Source of the DNA: Tubulanus polymorphus
Lineage: Eukaryota > Nemertea > Palaeonemertea > Tubulaniformes > Tubulanidae
NCBI RefSeq assembly: GCF_964204645.1
Contig: NC_134027.1
Coordinates: forward strand, 18,216,485-18,280,484
Reading direction: 5' to 3'
Length of the DNA stretch: 64,000 nt
In this document: one piece after another, positions 53,030 through 63,432 of the stretch
Numbering within the stretch: the stretch's first letter is position 1
Layout: each line of letters begins with the position of its first letter
Translations under genes and position numbers: made by a program
The notes under the pieces: model-generated
Seen by the model: only the letters and a program-made list of their open reading frames with translations
Told to the model about the DNA's origin: nothing
Databases searched by the model: none

Positions 53030-53431
53030 TTTTTTTTTAATTGATTTTAGAAGTTCAATGATTTATATCATGTATTATTTCAATCACACTTTACTTACAC
53101 TTTTAATGTTGAAAAATCTAACTCATACAAATATGAATATTGAAATAATGTTGTAAATATATCTATATATCTATTCTATAAGAGCTTACACTTTTATATT
53201 GAATAACATTTAAATGTTATTCATGTATATGATTATTTTAAGAGTAATAGGGATAATAGGCTTTCAGGTTAAAGGTTGAAGGGGCGAGTGAGTAAAAAAT
53301 GAAAATAACAATAATTTACAGTTGAATTAGGAGTGTGCGCGACTAATTCAACTGTAAATTATTGTTATTTTCATTTTTTTACGAGCTCGACCGTTCGACC
53401 TTTGATCTGAAAGCCTATTATCCCTATTACT
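53030..53431. repeat. Pol-3 right terminal inverted repeat with a 189-bp palindrome
   Basis: Bases 53,243-53,431 are a palindrome of exactly the length of the left one (AGTAATAGGGATAATAGGCT at the inner end, its complement at the outer end). 53,030-53,242 matches the non-palindromic part of the left repeat in reverse orientation. Confidence 0.9.
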
Positions 53432-54740
53432 GAAATCACCTTCAGTGTAGCTTAACGTAATAGCTTAGTACGCTACCAACTGGTACCATACAGTTTAATT
53501 TTGTTGGACCTAAATTGCACGTATTATTGTAATACTTGACAAAAACCAAGGGAAGGGTTAATAGCATGTAGATCATTATATAGGGCTTCAGCACATTCTT
53601 GGGATTGTGGCTTTGCCCTAGCATCATACAAAGTAGATTTGATGCCACTTATATTAGCGCCATATTCAGATCTGACTACCTTGGCATCCATAATTGGCTG
53701 GGCTGATATCCCTGCAGTCCTAGGCCTATGCCACTGCTGTAGATTGTCAGTGCACGTGCCCTTTTCTGGAAAATGCTTTAACTGGATCTTAAGACAGTGA
53801 TCTATCAGATAGAGCAGGGCAACAACATGGTTACAGTAGCCACTGGCTCCTGCAGCACAGCTGCACTGTGCAGCTTCTACATTGTCATCACTGAAAATTA
53901 TCATAACTGAATGTGGCGTTTCATTTTTCTTTTGACTCCTGTAGCATTTACACTTCACATAACATAGATCACCCTTTAAAACATTATTCACAGAATGAAC
54001 ATAATTTTCGTAAAAATATTTGTATCCTTTCTGCAACGATTTTTCTATATATTCTCCACCTTTGACATTACGCCCTGACTTTTTTACATGATCACATAAG
54101 TTTATGTAAGAAAAGTTCTTGTTAACTTTAATAGCCTTTTCATATCCTGAAGTTGGTGCCATTGCCAGTAAATCTGAACTCAGATGACTTGAAGTCGGAG
54201 TGATCACCATCATTTACATTTTTGCATTTTTGAACGTGTATAGCACTTCGATGGGTCAGGATCGACAATTTCATGTGACTGGGGCATTAAATGCCTAAAT
54301 CTGAAAACAATTAAAAATATACTATTAAGCTAAGGTTATGTCACCTGAATATTCAACAATAAATCCGTCAAAAACGAACAACAAATCATAAACAAGAAAT
54401 GAGAAAAGTACTGGCCTCATTTCACTCAAATCCAATTTATTGTAGAAAACCAAAAATAGGCCTACCTGTCGACCAGAACTGCTTTAGTGTCTGTACTTTT
54501 ATATTTTAGCTTTCGACATTTCATCCAGAATTGCAGCTCAGTCTTTTTGCATTTAGATGGAGATTTATTTAACACAGCTCCAGGGATAATAGTAAATGCA
54601 ATATGGTAATAACATTGGGATAATATAATGGGTGACCATATACAAGGAGAAATACTCACATTACACAGATCGCAGTAGCTTGTAGCAAGACTAAGAGAAA
54701 GACTCTTGTCCGAACTCAATGCCGATGAAGCCATCCAATC
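53432..54740 (-). pseudogene. SWIM zinc-finger N-terminal half of the split SWIM-YqaJ gene
   Basis: The main frame runs from ATG 54,213: SGYEKAIKVNKNFSYINLCD, then VKCKCYRSQKKNETPHSV and the SWIM motif CSCAAGASGYCNH (CxC...CxH), then GIKSTLYDARAKPQS. The frame shifts at about 53,524-53,560, and LSYTEGDF leads into the Pol-3 junction, continuing at 37,468. An upstream exon ends at TGTAAT|GTGAGT near 54,658 (ASSALSSDKSLSLSLATSYC, preceded by an acceptor ATTTTTTTCAG near 54,775). SWIM plus YqaJ in one protein is the ISL2EU nuclease layout. Confidence 0.8.
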
Positions 54741-55161
54741 AGAATCACGAATCAGTCGAAAACGATTGATACTGAAAAAAATTACATTGGATAGCTTAAG
54801 AAGAGAGTTAAATTCCATCAGATAAACAATGGAGTTATATATACAAATAGCAGCTGAATGAGCAGCTCTACGCGCTCTATTATTCACACACACAAACTAC
54901 TAACGTCAATTGTGCACAATTTCAAAGACAGTTTCAATGGCTAAATATTCCTTTTCAACCAGGCTTATATTAGTAAGACTCAACAGATATATACTTTGTT
55001 TGTTTTAACTTACCTTTCATCGATATTCGTGTAATAGTCGTTGAGATATAACGGACAATTTTCGGCTCTAAAACGTGTAGTCTAACAATTAAAAATTACT
55101 TCCGGGTTTTTGATTCTCCACCATGCACGCGCACCTGCCGCTACGCGGCGCTAGTTTCTGG

Positions 55162-55613
55162 AGTTATGTATAGAGATTTGATTATTAAAATAAATTAAAT
55201 ATGAAATGTACGATAAATTATTTTTTATTAGTAATTGATTGATTGGTGCCACTGTTTTTGTTTCGGGTTCTTCAAAATAAGCCCCTGGAACCACCTCTGA
55301 AATTCTTGTTGGAATTACCCCCTCCCTATACCCCTCCCCCAAGTGGTAGCCCAAGAGCGGTAGGAGCTTGCTGAGAGGTTGTTAACGGATCATTAGACAA
55401 AACAATCATTCTGACAAAATCATCTTGACAAAACAAAACATTGACAAATTGCATTCAATTGACGCTTGCTCAACGGAAACACGTTCTTTCGGTTGACAGG
55501 GACTCGAACCCGATCGCACCGCTTCAACAGATACGTCATTGATGACGTATTCGTATGGCGACGTCAATGCCGCCATGACACCTCGGACCCACGTCTAGGA
55601 AATAGGTCTAAAC
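55162..55613. other. Right arm of element B
   Basis: No gene. Contains repeated ACAAAA(C/T) motifs (55,395-55,445), a minus-strand B-box-like GGGTTCGAGTCCC near 55,500 and CRE-like GATGACGTAT. Ends in the inverted repeat that closes element B. Confidence 0.45.
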
Positions 55614-56336
55614 TATGTGATCGTGCGGGAACGCCTTTACTAAAGTTAAAACCATTTCATGATGACACGAAACATCAAACGGTAAACGTTAGGCTACCAC
55701 CATGATACGATATCACCAATAAAGATAGATCATTTTATTCAATTTTACCAGAGTTGTTTATTGGAGGAAAATATCGTTGTTAAGTACGCCGAGAACAACC
55801 ATGTTGTATCATCAATCAGTTGATTCACCAAGAACCTTAGTGTCTGATGTTACACAGGATCGTAGAGCAACGTAGATACTCTGTGGAGACAGCCACACTG
55901 CCAGGACTGGGTGAATCAGTTGGCTGACATTGTAAAATTCGATTCGCCTATATTCTAATATACATTTTCACTTTATGACGCCCTACCCGCCTTCTGCACA
56001 CTCAAGTTCAAGTTCAACTCATAAGGCGGTATCACCCTCGTACGCACTCGGCAGAGACTCGCTTTGTAATGCGCGCCGGAAAAAATACCTTTTATTATCT
56101 TTTCCATGCGTTAAACAACAGTGATTGTATTTACGCGTTGTTTGTCGTAAATTGCAATATTGCGATGGTTATTTGCCGCTGCTGTAGTTTTTTGGAATTG
56201 AATCGAGCGCCCTCGGTAGCTCAGTGAGATAAGGCGTGATGCTGTTGAATCCACTACCAATGCTGAGTGGCAAGTGGGTTCGAGTCCTGCTGGCTGCGAA
56301 CGATGTGCGGGCAACACTTCAAAGGCCGTACCGTCA
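55614..56336 (+). repeat. Element A, right half, with tRNA-like head at 56,207-56,298
   Basis: Matches 8,682-9,288, with a 100-bp extra stretch (about 55,828-55,925) between the two TTGA(C/T)T-containing flanks. The tRNA-like head shows TAGCTCAGTGAGATAAGG and GGTTCGAGTCC. It ends GGCCGTACCGT where Pol-4 begins. Confidence 0.8.
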
Positions 56337-56527
56337 TCATTAAACAATCTATGATCAAACCTTTTATCCGATATATTATAAAAAGAGTTACATAAACTTA
56401 CATTTATCAATTTTAAATCTACACAATTTTTAAATTCCCTATCTAATTGTACTAGTAAATTATGTGATTTATAATTTGTAAGCCTTCTAGAATCAACAAA
56501 TATTCTATATTCTTTTAATTCTACCAT
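56336..56527 (-). pseudogene. Penton-like minor capsid protein, N-terminal fragment
   Basis: About 64 codons (MVELKEYRIFVDSRRLTNYK, then NSFYNISDKRFDHRLFNDD), then element A. Nearly identical to the start of the Pol-3 gene at 48,587. Confidence 0.75.
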
Positions 56528-56544
56528 TTACTTTACATATTTTT

Positions 56545-56875
56545 TTATTCGAAATCTATATCATTGTGCCCTTTTTCATTCTTACCCTTATATATGAAAT
56601 AGAAATCACCTGAATATAATTCTTCAAGATCTTCACTTGATAATCTATGAAATCTATCTGGTAAATATGTTCTGAATTTATATTTATTTCCATTTAATCC
56701 TTCATATTCTAAGTGAGTAACTAATTTATCCTCATATTTATTAGTAACTGTTTCAATGTTAGTAATCAAATATTTCTTATGAATTGTTAATTACTACTGA
56801 TTTTACATTTGTAGTATCTTTAATTCTATTTAAGAATGATTTGTTGTTCTCACTGTGTACTTGTTTACTCTCCAT
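56545..56875 (-). pseudogene. OB-like small protein, internal deletion
   Basis: Homologue of 48,642-48,959. ATG at 56,875, then a small deletion near 56,790 that breaks the frame. The C-terminal 74 codons stay open and end GHNDIDFE. Confidence 0.6.
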
Positions 56876-56919
56876 TTATTATACATATTTTTATTAAATT
56901 GAATTAAAGCCGATTAACA

Positions 56920-59900
56920 CGTTAGAATCCTTTTCATAATCTCATTTCCTTTTGTATCTTCCCTTTTGAACTTTAAGTATTCATCTTAATTACAACCATA
57001 CGCGACTGTATGAATTCCATCGTCTAAAATATATCTTTTATATTTTACTAACTAACTCAATATTTTTTCTATTTCTAATATTTTCACAAGTCTTACCATA
57101 GAATGCATTATTCATTAGTTTGAAAAAATCTTTTTCAAAATCAGTTTTAGTTTTAGTTCTCTGTTTGGTGTTAAAATCTATATATTTTTGTAGCCATTTA
57201 GATTGATGACTAAATGAAATATATCTATGTACTTTTTTAGAACCATTCCTTGATTCAAATAGAATTTTAAAATTCTATAATGTGCTACATAATTATATTT
57301 ATCTTCCTGAGTCACCATTAACTTTTCTGTATGAATATGATTATCAGGTTTAATCCTTTTTTGATAATTCTTCATGTGTTACAGTTTTATTTTAAGGACA
57401 GTATGCTAGTTTTCTAGATTTAAATTTAATATGTTCAGGATATTCTAAATCTACAACGAAGAAGTAACCAGTATCTGAATCGTCTGCAATATCTAGAATT
57501 CTTTGCTTCCAATCAAATGTATCATTATTTTCATACTGTAAAACTTCAGTTATTTCAAATACTAAGGTTGAGGTTCCATCATTGCCCAACCATATAGATT
57601 CTTTGCATCTATATATAATAACTTATATCCAGGGTTTACATTGAAATATCTATCACCTAATTCACCTGAAACTCCTCCTCTTATAAATTTTTCAAATAAT
57701 AATAATTGATCTATATTTGTTAATAAATCCATTTTTATATCTGTAAATTTTAAACCACAATCCCAAGTTAAACCTGGTGATGAATAACAATGACATGGAT
57801 CAATATTAAAATATTTTAGATTTACATCTCTAAACCTTTCAAATATATCAGTTAATTATAATACATCTGGTTTTAAATATAAATGTACGAATTCACCATG
57901 ATTTTTCATTCCAAAATGATTCCAAATATTCAATGTTCTATCATAAACTACGTCTTGAACATATTCGGATCTTAATTCATCAAAGAAACGTTCTTTTAAT
58001 AATTCAGTTATGTTAAAATCATTATGCGATTTATAAAATGAATATGGAATCGCGCCTTTATATCTCATTAATTGAAAATCATCATTATTTGGATAGTGTT
58101 GCTTTTATATTTTTAATTCATCATTAACTAATGATTTTGATAAATTATCTAATGACCTACTTAAAATTCTATATGAATCTATAAATCTTAGACATCCAAA
58201 TTGGAAAGATATATAATTCTCAGATGTTTTAGCTAACATTCTAAATTCTTGAGTTGGTATTTTAGCAACATCTTTTGATCTATTAGAATTGAATCTTTCT
58301 ATTTCATTATTGTTTGCTTCTATTTTATGACATAGCTGTGTGATAAATAAATGAGCATCATACCCTGATAAATTATGACATATTAAAGGAACAGAGTTAA
58401 TTTTCTTAGCTTGTAAGTTACAAATCTCATGCGCTGCGCCTCTAAATTGACCATTCAAATGATCATGATCTCTATTTTATCTTTAAAATTAAGTAGTTTT
58501 TCACAATAATAACATTTATCTGCAAACTCAAATTCTTCTTTATCTTCTTCTGTCATAATTATTTCTATATTTTTATTTAACAATTCGTTAAATTTCATTT
58601 CATATTAATAAGTCACAAAAATGATTGATAACATTCTCAGATCTATAATTTTAATATTCACTTTCAATTAGTTCTGGATAATCAGATTTAATATTTAACC
58701 CGAAAGCTGCAGCACTTTGATGAATCTTTTTAATAGTTTTTGTTTTTGGTGGTTTTTCTGAAAAATTATTTTCATTAGAATTCAATTTCTTTCTTTATAA
58801 TATATTTCTTTTCTATCTTGATCAGTTAATTCTTTATTTAGTGTTTCAAAATCTCCATATATTACAAATGGTACTTTATTCTTGTAATCATATTTTCTTA
58901 ATTCTAATATCTTATCTTTTTCATTTGGTAAAATCATTTTACAATAATCATGATTATCACATAATTGTTTATGATTTGATAATGCACTTTCATTACTGAA
59001 TTTAGTTACACATTTTCTACATAGATATATTTTATTGTTATTATTTTCTGTTCTAAAAAATAAATCGATTTGTTTTATCCAAATATAGGCCTAATGATTC
59101 TCATAATATAATATATCTATAACACCATTTGAATCATAATCTTTTGATAAATACAAAGGTTCTAATGTTAAATGTTTTATATTGACCTTTTGTATTTGGT
59201 AATTTGATTAAATCAAATACATTTATCCTTACATTTTTATCTCTTTCTATTTTTGAGATATCTTCAAATCTAACTGGATAATTGTCTATCCTGTAATTAT
59301 TTTCAAATGGTTTATAATGTGTTAATCTATAAGTATGTTGAGTATAATCTTCAACTGGGTGAAAACAACTTATAATTGTCCATAGAAAACATTTATCATC
59401 AGAATATTGTACATTTATAACAGCATTAGTTTTAAATGGTAATTTGATATAACTTGATGCATTTATATTATCATCTTTATAATATAATAAATTGCTTTCA
59501 TCAATTGGTTTTGTTTTAGTTAATTTATTATATTTTGTATTATAAACATGTTAAGTCATAAATATTATTTCATCGAATATTAAGCCAGACCCTTCAAAGT
59601 ATTTCTCTTCTATTTTACTTTTTATTTCATTATAGCATTTATTTAATTTATCATCTATATGTTGTTTTGAAATAATATGTTGTGAATGAGAATTTATATT
59701 ATATGTTGGTTTATCTTCAGATTTTATAAATTTAACTTTAGCAGATATGCTAATTTTGGGATATTCTACGTCTAATTATTTTCATAATATTTTTCATATT
59801 TTCTAAATGTTTTTTTATTTTCTTCTAATGTTTTGCCTTTATAAAATCTAAATTCAATAGCAGCTGGTCCAATATCACTTTTGAATGCTTCGTTTATTTC

Positions 59901-60322
59901 TATTCCTTTTTTTATTATCTAATGAATTAATATAATATCTAACATCTTCCATGTATGGTCTTTTATTGTTTAATTTATTTATCATTCTCTTAATTGTCTT
60001 CTGTTTCCTATCATTATCTTTATCAAAATAATCTTCACCTAAGATATCATTATTAATATTTCTAATATGACTTTTAGATTTTAAATGTTCTTTATAATAT
60101 CTTTTGTTACTGAATGATTGATAACGTGTATCACATTTGTATATTTCTTTTCCATTCTTTAATTCTTCTTATTTAGTTTCTAATATAGCATCTTTATATT
60201 CTAATTTTATTCTTTTTCTAAGTGAGATTTAGTTTTATTGTATCTTGCTTTTTGAGATTTATCTATATTATCTATTTATCCGATTTTACATGTCGGACAG
60301 TAGTACTTCTTATTTGCTTCCA
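56920..60322 (-). pseudogene. polB: DNA polymerase B, heavily decayed
   Basis: Readable pieces: fingers (60,322-60,000), TLEENKKT-like region, CFLW..I segment near 59,370, RGAAHEICN and CHNLSGYDAHLF (58,458 on), the exonuclease III region YLKPDVL (58,068-57,856), then EDKYNYVAHYRILKFYLNQG. The stretch with the catalytic YFDTDS motif is deleted between about 57,040 and 57,055, where the terminal segment joins directly to the SNGKR-region equivalent. Dead. Confidence 0.8.
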
Positions 60323-60504
60323 TTTTAATATCAAATTTTTTATTAAAATTGATTTTAGAATTCATTCATATATAAAATTTTCATCTATATATGTTATTCA
60401 TTTATATGTTATTCGTATATATAAAAATATTAGAGTAATTGTATAAATAGGGGTTCTGGCCAAAGGTCGAGAGGTCGAGCTCGTAAAAAATTAAAATAAA
60501 TTCT

Positions 60505-61738
60505 CGCGTAACTGAAGAGGTAATTCTAGAAATGCAGTGTGATTGTGCGGTTGGCCAGGGCCCCACCGCCCATTGTAAACATGTCGGCTGTGTTTTGTTT
60601 GGGCTTACCTGCTTTAGTAAAGACGGAACAATTCTAACAGCACTCACATGCACTCAGGTATGATCTAAATTCTAATGATAGTGATTTGAATTTGAGCAAC
60701 TCGACTCTTCCATCATATTTATGTTTTATACTATCTATTTTTCAGTATTGCAGACATTCCATTGCGCTAAGCCTCATAAAGGCTCACCGGTTAAAGCTTC
60801 CAGCCGATCAGCGATAAGAGGAAAAGAAAAACCGATCATCTATGATCCACGACCACTAAAAAGACAAACATTGATCGAAGTTCAATAAAATCTTCGGAAT
60901 TCTATCATAAATTATCAAGGACTCAACCAAAGCAAGGCACGACCAATTCTTCAACTCTATGGACCTGCCAATATATACGGTATCGCTAATGACCATGATT
61001 ATATGGCCCTATCGATGGAAGATGATTTTCTTGATAAAATGCAGGTAATCAGGTGTAATCAGGTGAACTCCAGAAGCTCGTTTGTAATCCCGCAGCTCTT
61101 TTGTAGCCTACTTATATTCATTCGTTCTGTCTTTTACAGCTGGAAACCATAAAACCAGATACAATTTGCCAGAGCGATATCGAAAAAATTGAACTCGAAA
61201 CTAGACAACAAAATTCCAGTAGATTATGGGTAAAACAAAGGTCGATGCGTTTTACTTCGTCAAATTTCGGAACAGTTTGCTAACAGAAAAACGTGATATA
61301 GACAAATTATTAAAAGATTTATCTGGTGATAAAAGTTTTACTTCTCTGGCTACCGAGCATGGCACAAAATTTGAAAGTGTGGCTGCTGACAAGTTTCAGC
61401 TTACAACTAGAATTAAATGTTCACCAGCAGGATTGTTCATTTCGGAGAGTAGACCATTTCTTGCAGCATCTCCAGGTCGAATTATTGATTGCAGCACCAT
61501 ATTGGAAATTAAATATCCATTCAGAGCACGTAAATTAAAGTTTACACCAGCTACAGTACCGTATCTTGAAATGGAATCAGGACAGCTGAGGTTAAGAAAG
61601 GACAATAACTACTATTACCAGGTCCAAGGTCAACTGAATTGCGTCAAAAAACGTATGTAGAAATTCGTGGTTTATACTTCGAAGGACTAGGTAATTGTTG
61701 ATATTCCATTTAATTTAGAGTTTATTACTGAAATGCTT
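60505..61738 (+). pseudogene. Second SWIM-YqaJ gene with introns, between two Polinton fragments
   Basis: The first exon carries the SWIM motif CDCAVGQGPTAHCKH and ends at CTCAG|GTATGA (60,659). A second exon after TTTTTCAG (about 60,745) has GSPVKASSRSAIRGKEK and DPRPLKRQT. An intron starts at 61,044 (GTAATC) and ends at TTTTACAG (61,139). The last exon has WVKQRSMRFTSSNFG, a frameshift near 61,275, then EHGTKFESVAADKF, FLAASPGRI (the metal-binding aspartate position reads as Gly-Arg here), ILEIKYPF and YYYQVQGQL. PFNLEFITEMLTEY-like sequence runs up to the Pol-5 junction. Compared with the Pol-3-interrupted gene it is clearly diverged. Confidence 0.75.
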
Positions 61739-62071
61739 ACCGAGTATATGTATTGGGTTTGATTTTAAACATGGTAAAGAAATGAGAATTAAACTAAATG
61801 ATGTAATTACTGATATTAAAAGTAAATCATTTAACAATGCATCAATGATTAATAAAGAAAATTATAATATAGAAAAAGTAATTGATTTAATTAAAACACC
61901 TTTAGAATATTATGAATTAAATCAAGATGGAATTATCGATGATATTAAAGATATATTATCTAAAATATATGATAATCATAAAAGTAGTAATGAAATAAAT
62001 GTTGAAATAATTATAACTAAGATAACTAAATATTTTGAAGATGGAGCATTATTATCGGTTGGAACCGTTGG
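61739..62071 (+). pseudogene. 113-residue Polinton protein, 5' truncated
   Basis: Continuous homology to 47,488-47,829 from FGFDFKHGKEMRIK to TKYFEDG. The start codon region is replaced by the YqaJ junction, although an internal ATG at 61,782 is open. Its end runs straight into the next gene's GALLSVG segment, so a fusion deletion is likely. Confidence 0.65.
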
Positions 62072-62226
62072 TTATTCAATGGTATTTAAAAAAAGTATTT
62101 AAAATGGGAAGTGTTAATGTTGATAGATTTGATATAAATGATATTTTAAAATTAACATTAGCAGTTACTTTATCTAATTTAACTATTGATAATTTGGAAA
62201 AACAAAAATATATTCCTCCTATATAA
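62040..62226 (+). pseudogene. Short membrane protein, frameshifted but longer than in Pol-3
   Basis: Hydrophobic GALLSVGTVGYSMVFKK, then after a one-base shift KMGSVNVDRFDINDILKLTL and LEKQKYIPPI. Shows what the Pol-3 copy has lost. Confidence 0.55.
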
Positions 62227-62250
62227 ATGCATAATTTTTTTGTTAAATAA

Positions 62251-62610
62251 ATGGCTTCTGCAATTATAACTATTGTAGGATCGGCAATAGTTAATTTACT
62301 GGTAATTATTGCTGGTAATTTATTTAAGCATATTGATAAAAATGGGTCATTATCAGAACAAAAAAGACATAACTTAGCATTAGAAAAATATAATAAACCA
62401 GCAGAAGAATATAGAGAAAAGAGACGAAATTACATGGATTACATCAATAAAGAATTATATGATAAGAAGATTTCACATCGAGATTTTCAATCAGTTGATG
62501 AAGCAATGAGTTCATATAACGCAGTAACAAATAAAGAAAAATTACATCTATACAAACCTAAATTATCAGATTATTATAGAATACTTAAGATGGAATACAA
62601 TTATTCATGA
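62251..62610 (+). CDS. 140-residue family Polinton protein, C-terminus cut
   Basis: ATG in AATTTTTTTGTTAAATAAATG. Matches 46,875-47,297 up to SDYY and then diverges (RILKMEYNYS) at the deletion junction, which removes the C-terminal membrane segment. Confidence 0.65.
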   Translation: MASAIITIVGSAIVNLLVIIAGNLFKHIDKNGSLSEQKRHNLALEKYNKPAEEYREKRRNYMDYINKELYDKKISHRDFQSVDEAMSSYNAVTNKEKLHLYKPKLSDYYRILKMEYNYS

Positions 62611-62743
62611 AAAAGAAAAAAGGAAGCTTAAATTTTAAAATGCACATTTACATCATATCTGACGCGCAATAAAATATTGTAAATTCTCAATTAAATAGTG
62701 TTATGTATTAGATATTTAATTTTAATAAAACTTTTTATAATAA
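62611..62743 (+). pseudogene. Capsid gene 3' end remnant
   Basis: MKKKKGSLNFKMHIYIISD-type sequence and the TCTGACGCGCAAT string, matching 42,470-42,560, followed by the T-run and TAATAAATG of the next gene. Confidence 0.6.
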
Positions 62744-63432
62744 ATGGAAGGAGGAATATAATACAAAATCCAAGTGAAATGATACCAGATATATATAATA
62801 TAATACCTTATGATGAATACAGTAAGTATTTTGGAGAATACTTTAATCAATTCAAATATAGAATGAGTAAAATAGATAATAATATTGAAACAAAAATAGA
62901 AGATAATATTGAACCTAAAATAGAAGATAATATTGAATCTAAAATAGAAGATAATATTATACCTTCTACATCGTATGATGAGAAGATTGAACCTGATATC
63001 AAAACCAAAAAGACAAATGAAAAATATTGTGACGTATGTAAAAAGGATAAAAGTTATAAGAATTGGGCAACTCATCTTAATTCACTCAAGCATAAGAAAA
63101 ATAAAAATAAGACTATGAATGAATTTAATAATGATAGTGAAATTGATAATGATAATGTTAAAGAAGATAAATATTGTGAAGAATGTGATATAAGTCGTAG
63201 TAATTTTTCAAAGCATAAATTAACTCAAATACATTTGGATAATGTAGAAAGAAATATATGTGAAAAGTGTAATGTTGTTGTATTATCTGAAGATAAAATC
63301 AAACATGATAATTCTATTGAACATACAATAAAAGCTATTGATTCAAAACGTCTTTATAGAGCACCAAGCGTATTTTTTGATGTCGAAAATAATAATCATA
63401 CGAAATTATATAGATCAATTTTTATCGATTAG
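62744..63432 (+). pseudogene. Multi-finger Polinton protein (three C2H2-like fingers)
   Basis: The expected ATG (62,744, TAATAAATG) is out of frame with the long frame, so an early shift is likely. Contents: acidic repeats EDNIEPKIEDNIESKIEDNI (residues 60-80 or so), IIPSTSYDE, then fingers YCDVCKKDKSYKNWATHLNS..H, YCEECDISRSNFSKHKL...H and ICEKCNVVVLSEDKIKH...H, and YRAPSVFFDVENN. IIPSTS and the place before the capsid 3' end relate it to the finger proteins at 6,083 and 41,677, but the finger number differs. Confidence 0.55.

Larger units (their letters stand above)
37469..53431. mobile_element. Pol-3: Polinton with both termini and a 6-bp target duplication
   Basis: Begins AGTAATAGGGATAATAGGCT and ends with its complement. 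GAAATC flanks it on both sides (37,463-37,468 and 53,432-53,437). Length 15,963 bp. Terminal inverted repeats are about 400 bp, and the outer 189 bp at each end is itself a palindrome. Gene order: HNH, a two-gene cargo segment, 197-residue protein, small membrane protein and integrase on the plus strand; then finger protein, major capsid, coiled-coil protein, 430-residue protein, small membrane proteins, penton-like capsid protein, a small replication-side protein and DNA polymerase on the minus strand. The packaging ATPase and the integrase C-terminus are deleted, so the element is defective. Confidence 0.95.
34208..55161. mobile_element. ISL2EU-like (IS4EU-group) DNA transposon with THAP transposase and SWIM-YqaJ gene
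   Basis: The 45-bp ends 34,208-34,252 and 55,117-55,161 are inverted copies with one mismatch (CCAGAAACTAGCGCCGCGTA, then GCGGCAGGTGCGCGT). Two convergent genes lie inside: a plus-strand THAP/DDE transposase (34.7-36.5 kb) and a minus-strand SWIM-YqaJ nuclease gene, split by Pol-3. That pair of genes is the known content of ISL2EU elements. Pol-3 removed, the element would be about 5 kb. Confidence 0.8.
33176..55613. mobile_element. Element B: unclassified TIR element inserted in element A
   Basis: Ends are inverted copies of about 42 bp: GTTAGACCTATTTCCTAGAC at the left, and its complement ending AATAGGTCTAAAC at the right. Flanked by a 10-bp direct repeat TATGTGATCG. Without the nested ISL2EU-like element it would be about 1.5 kb. 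The left arm holds a 115-bp tandem duplication and an inverted-repeat element. The right arm holds a tRNA-like B box on the minus strand (GGGTTCGAGTCCC near 55,500). The superfamily is not recognised; a target duplication of 9-10 bp would fit a Mutator-like element. Confidence 0.65.
56336..60500 (-). mobile_element. Pol-4: right-end remnant of a Polinton
   Basis: Same orientation and order as the right quarter of Pol-3: penton-like N-terminus (56,336-56,527), OB-like small gene (56,545-56,875), DNA polymerase (about 56,920-60,322) and an end repeat. The end repeat (60,420-60,500) shares GGTCGAGCTCGTAAAAAA with Pol-3 but stops halfway through the palindrome, next to the second SWIM-YqaJ gene. 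Its left edge is cut by element A. Confidence 0.85.
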
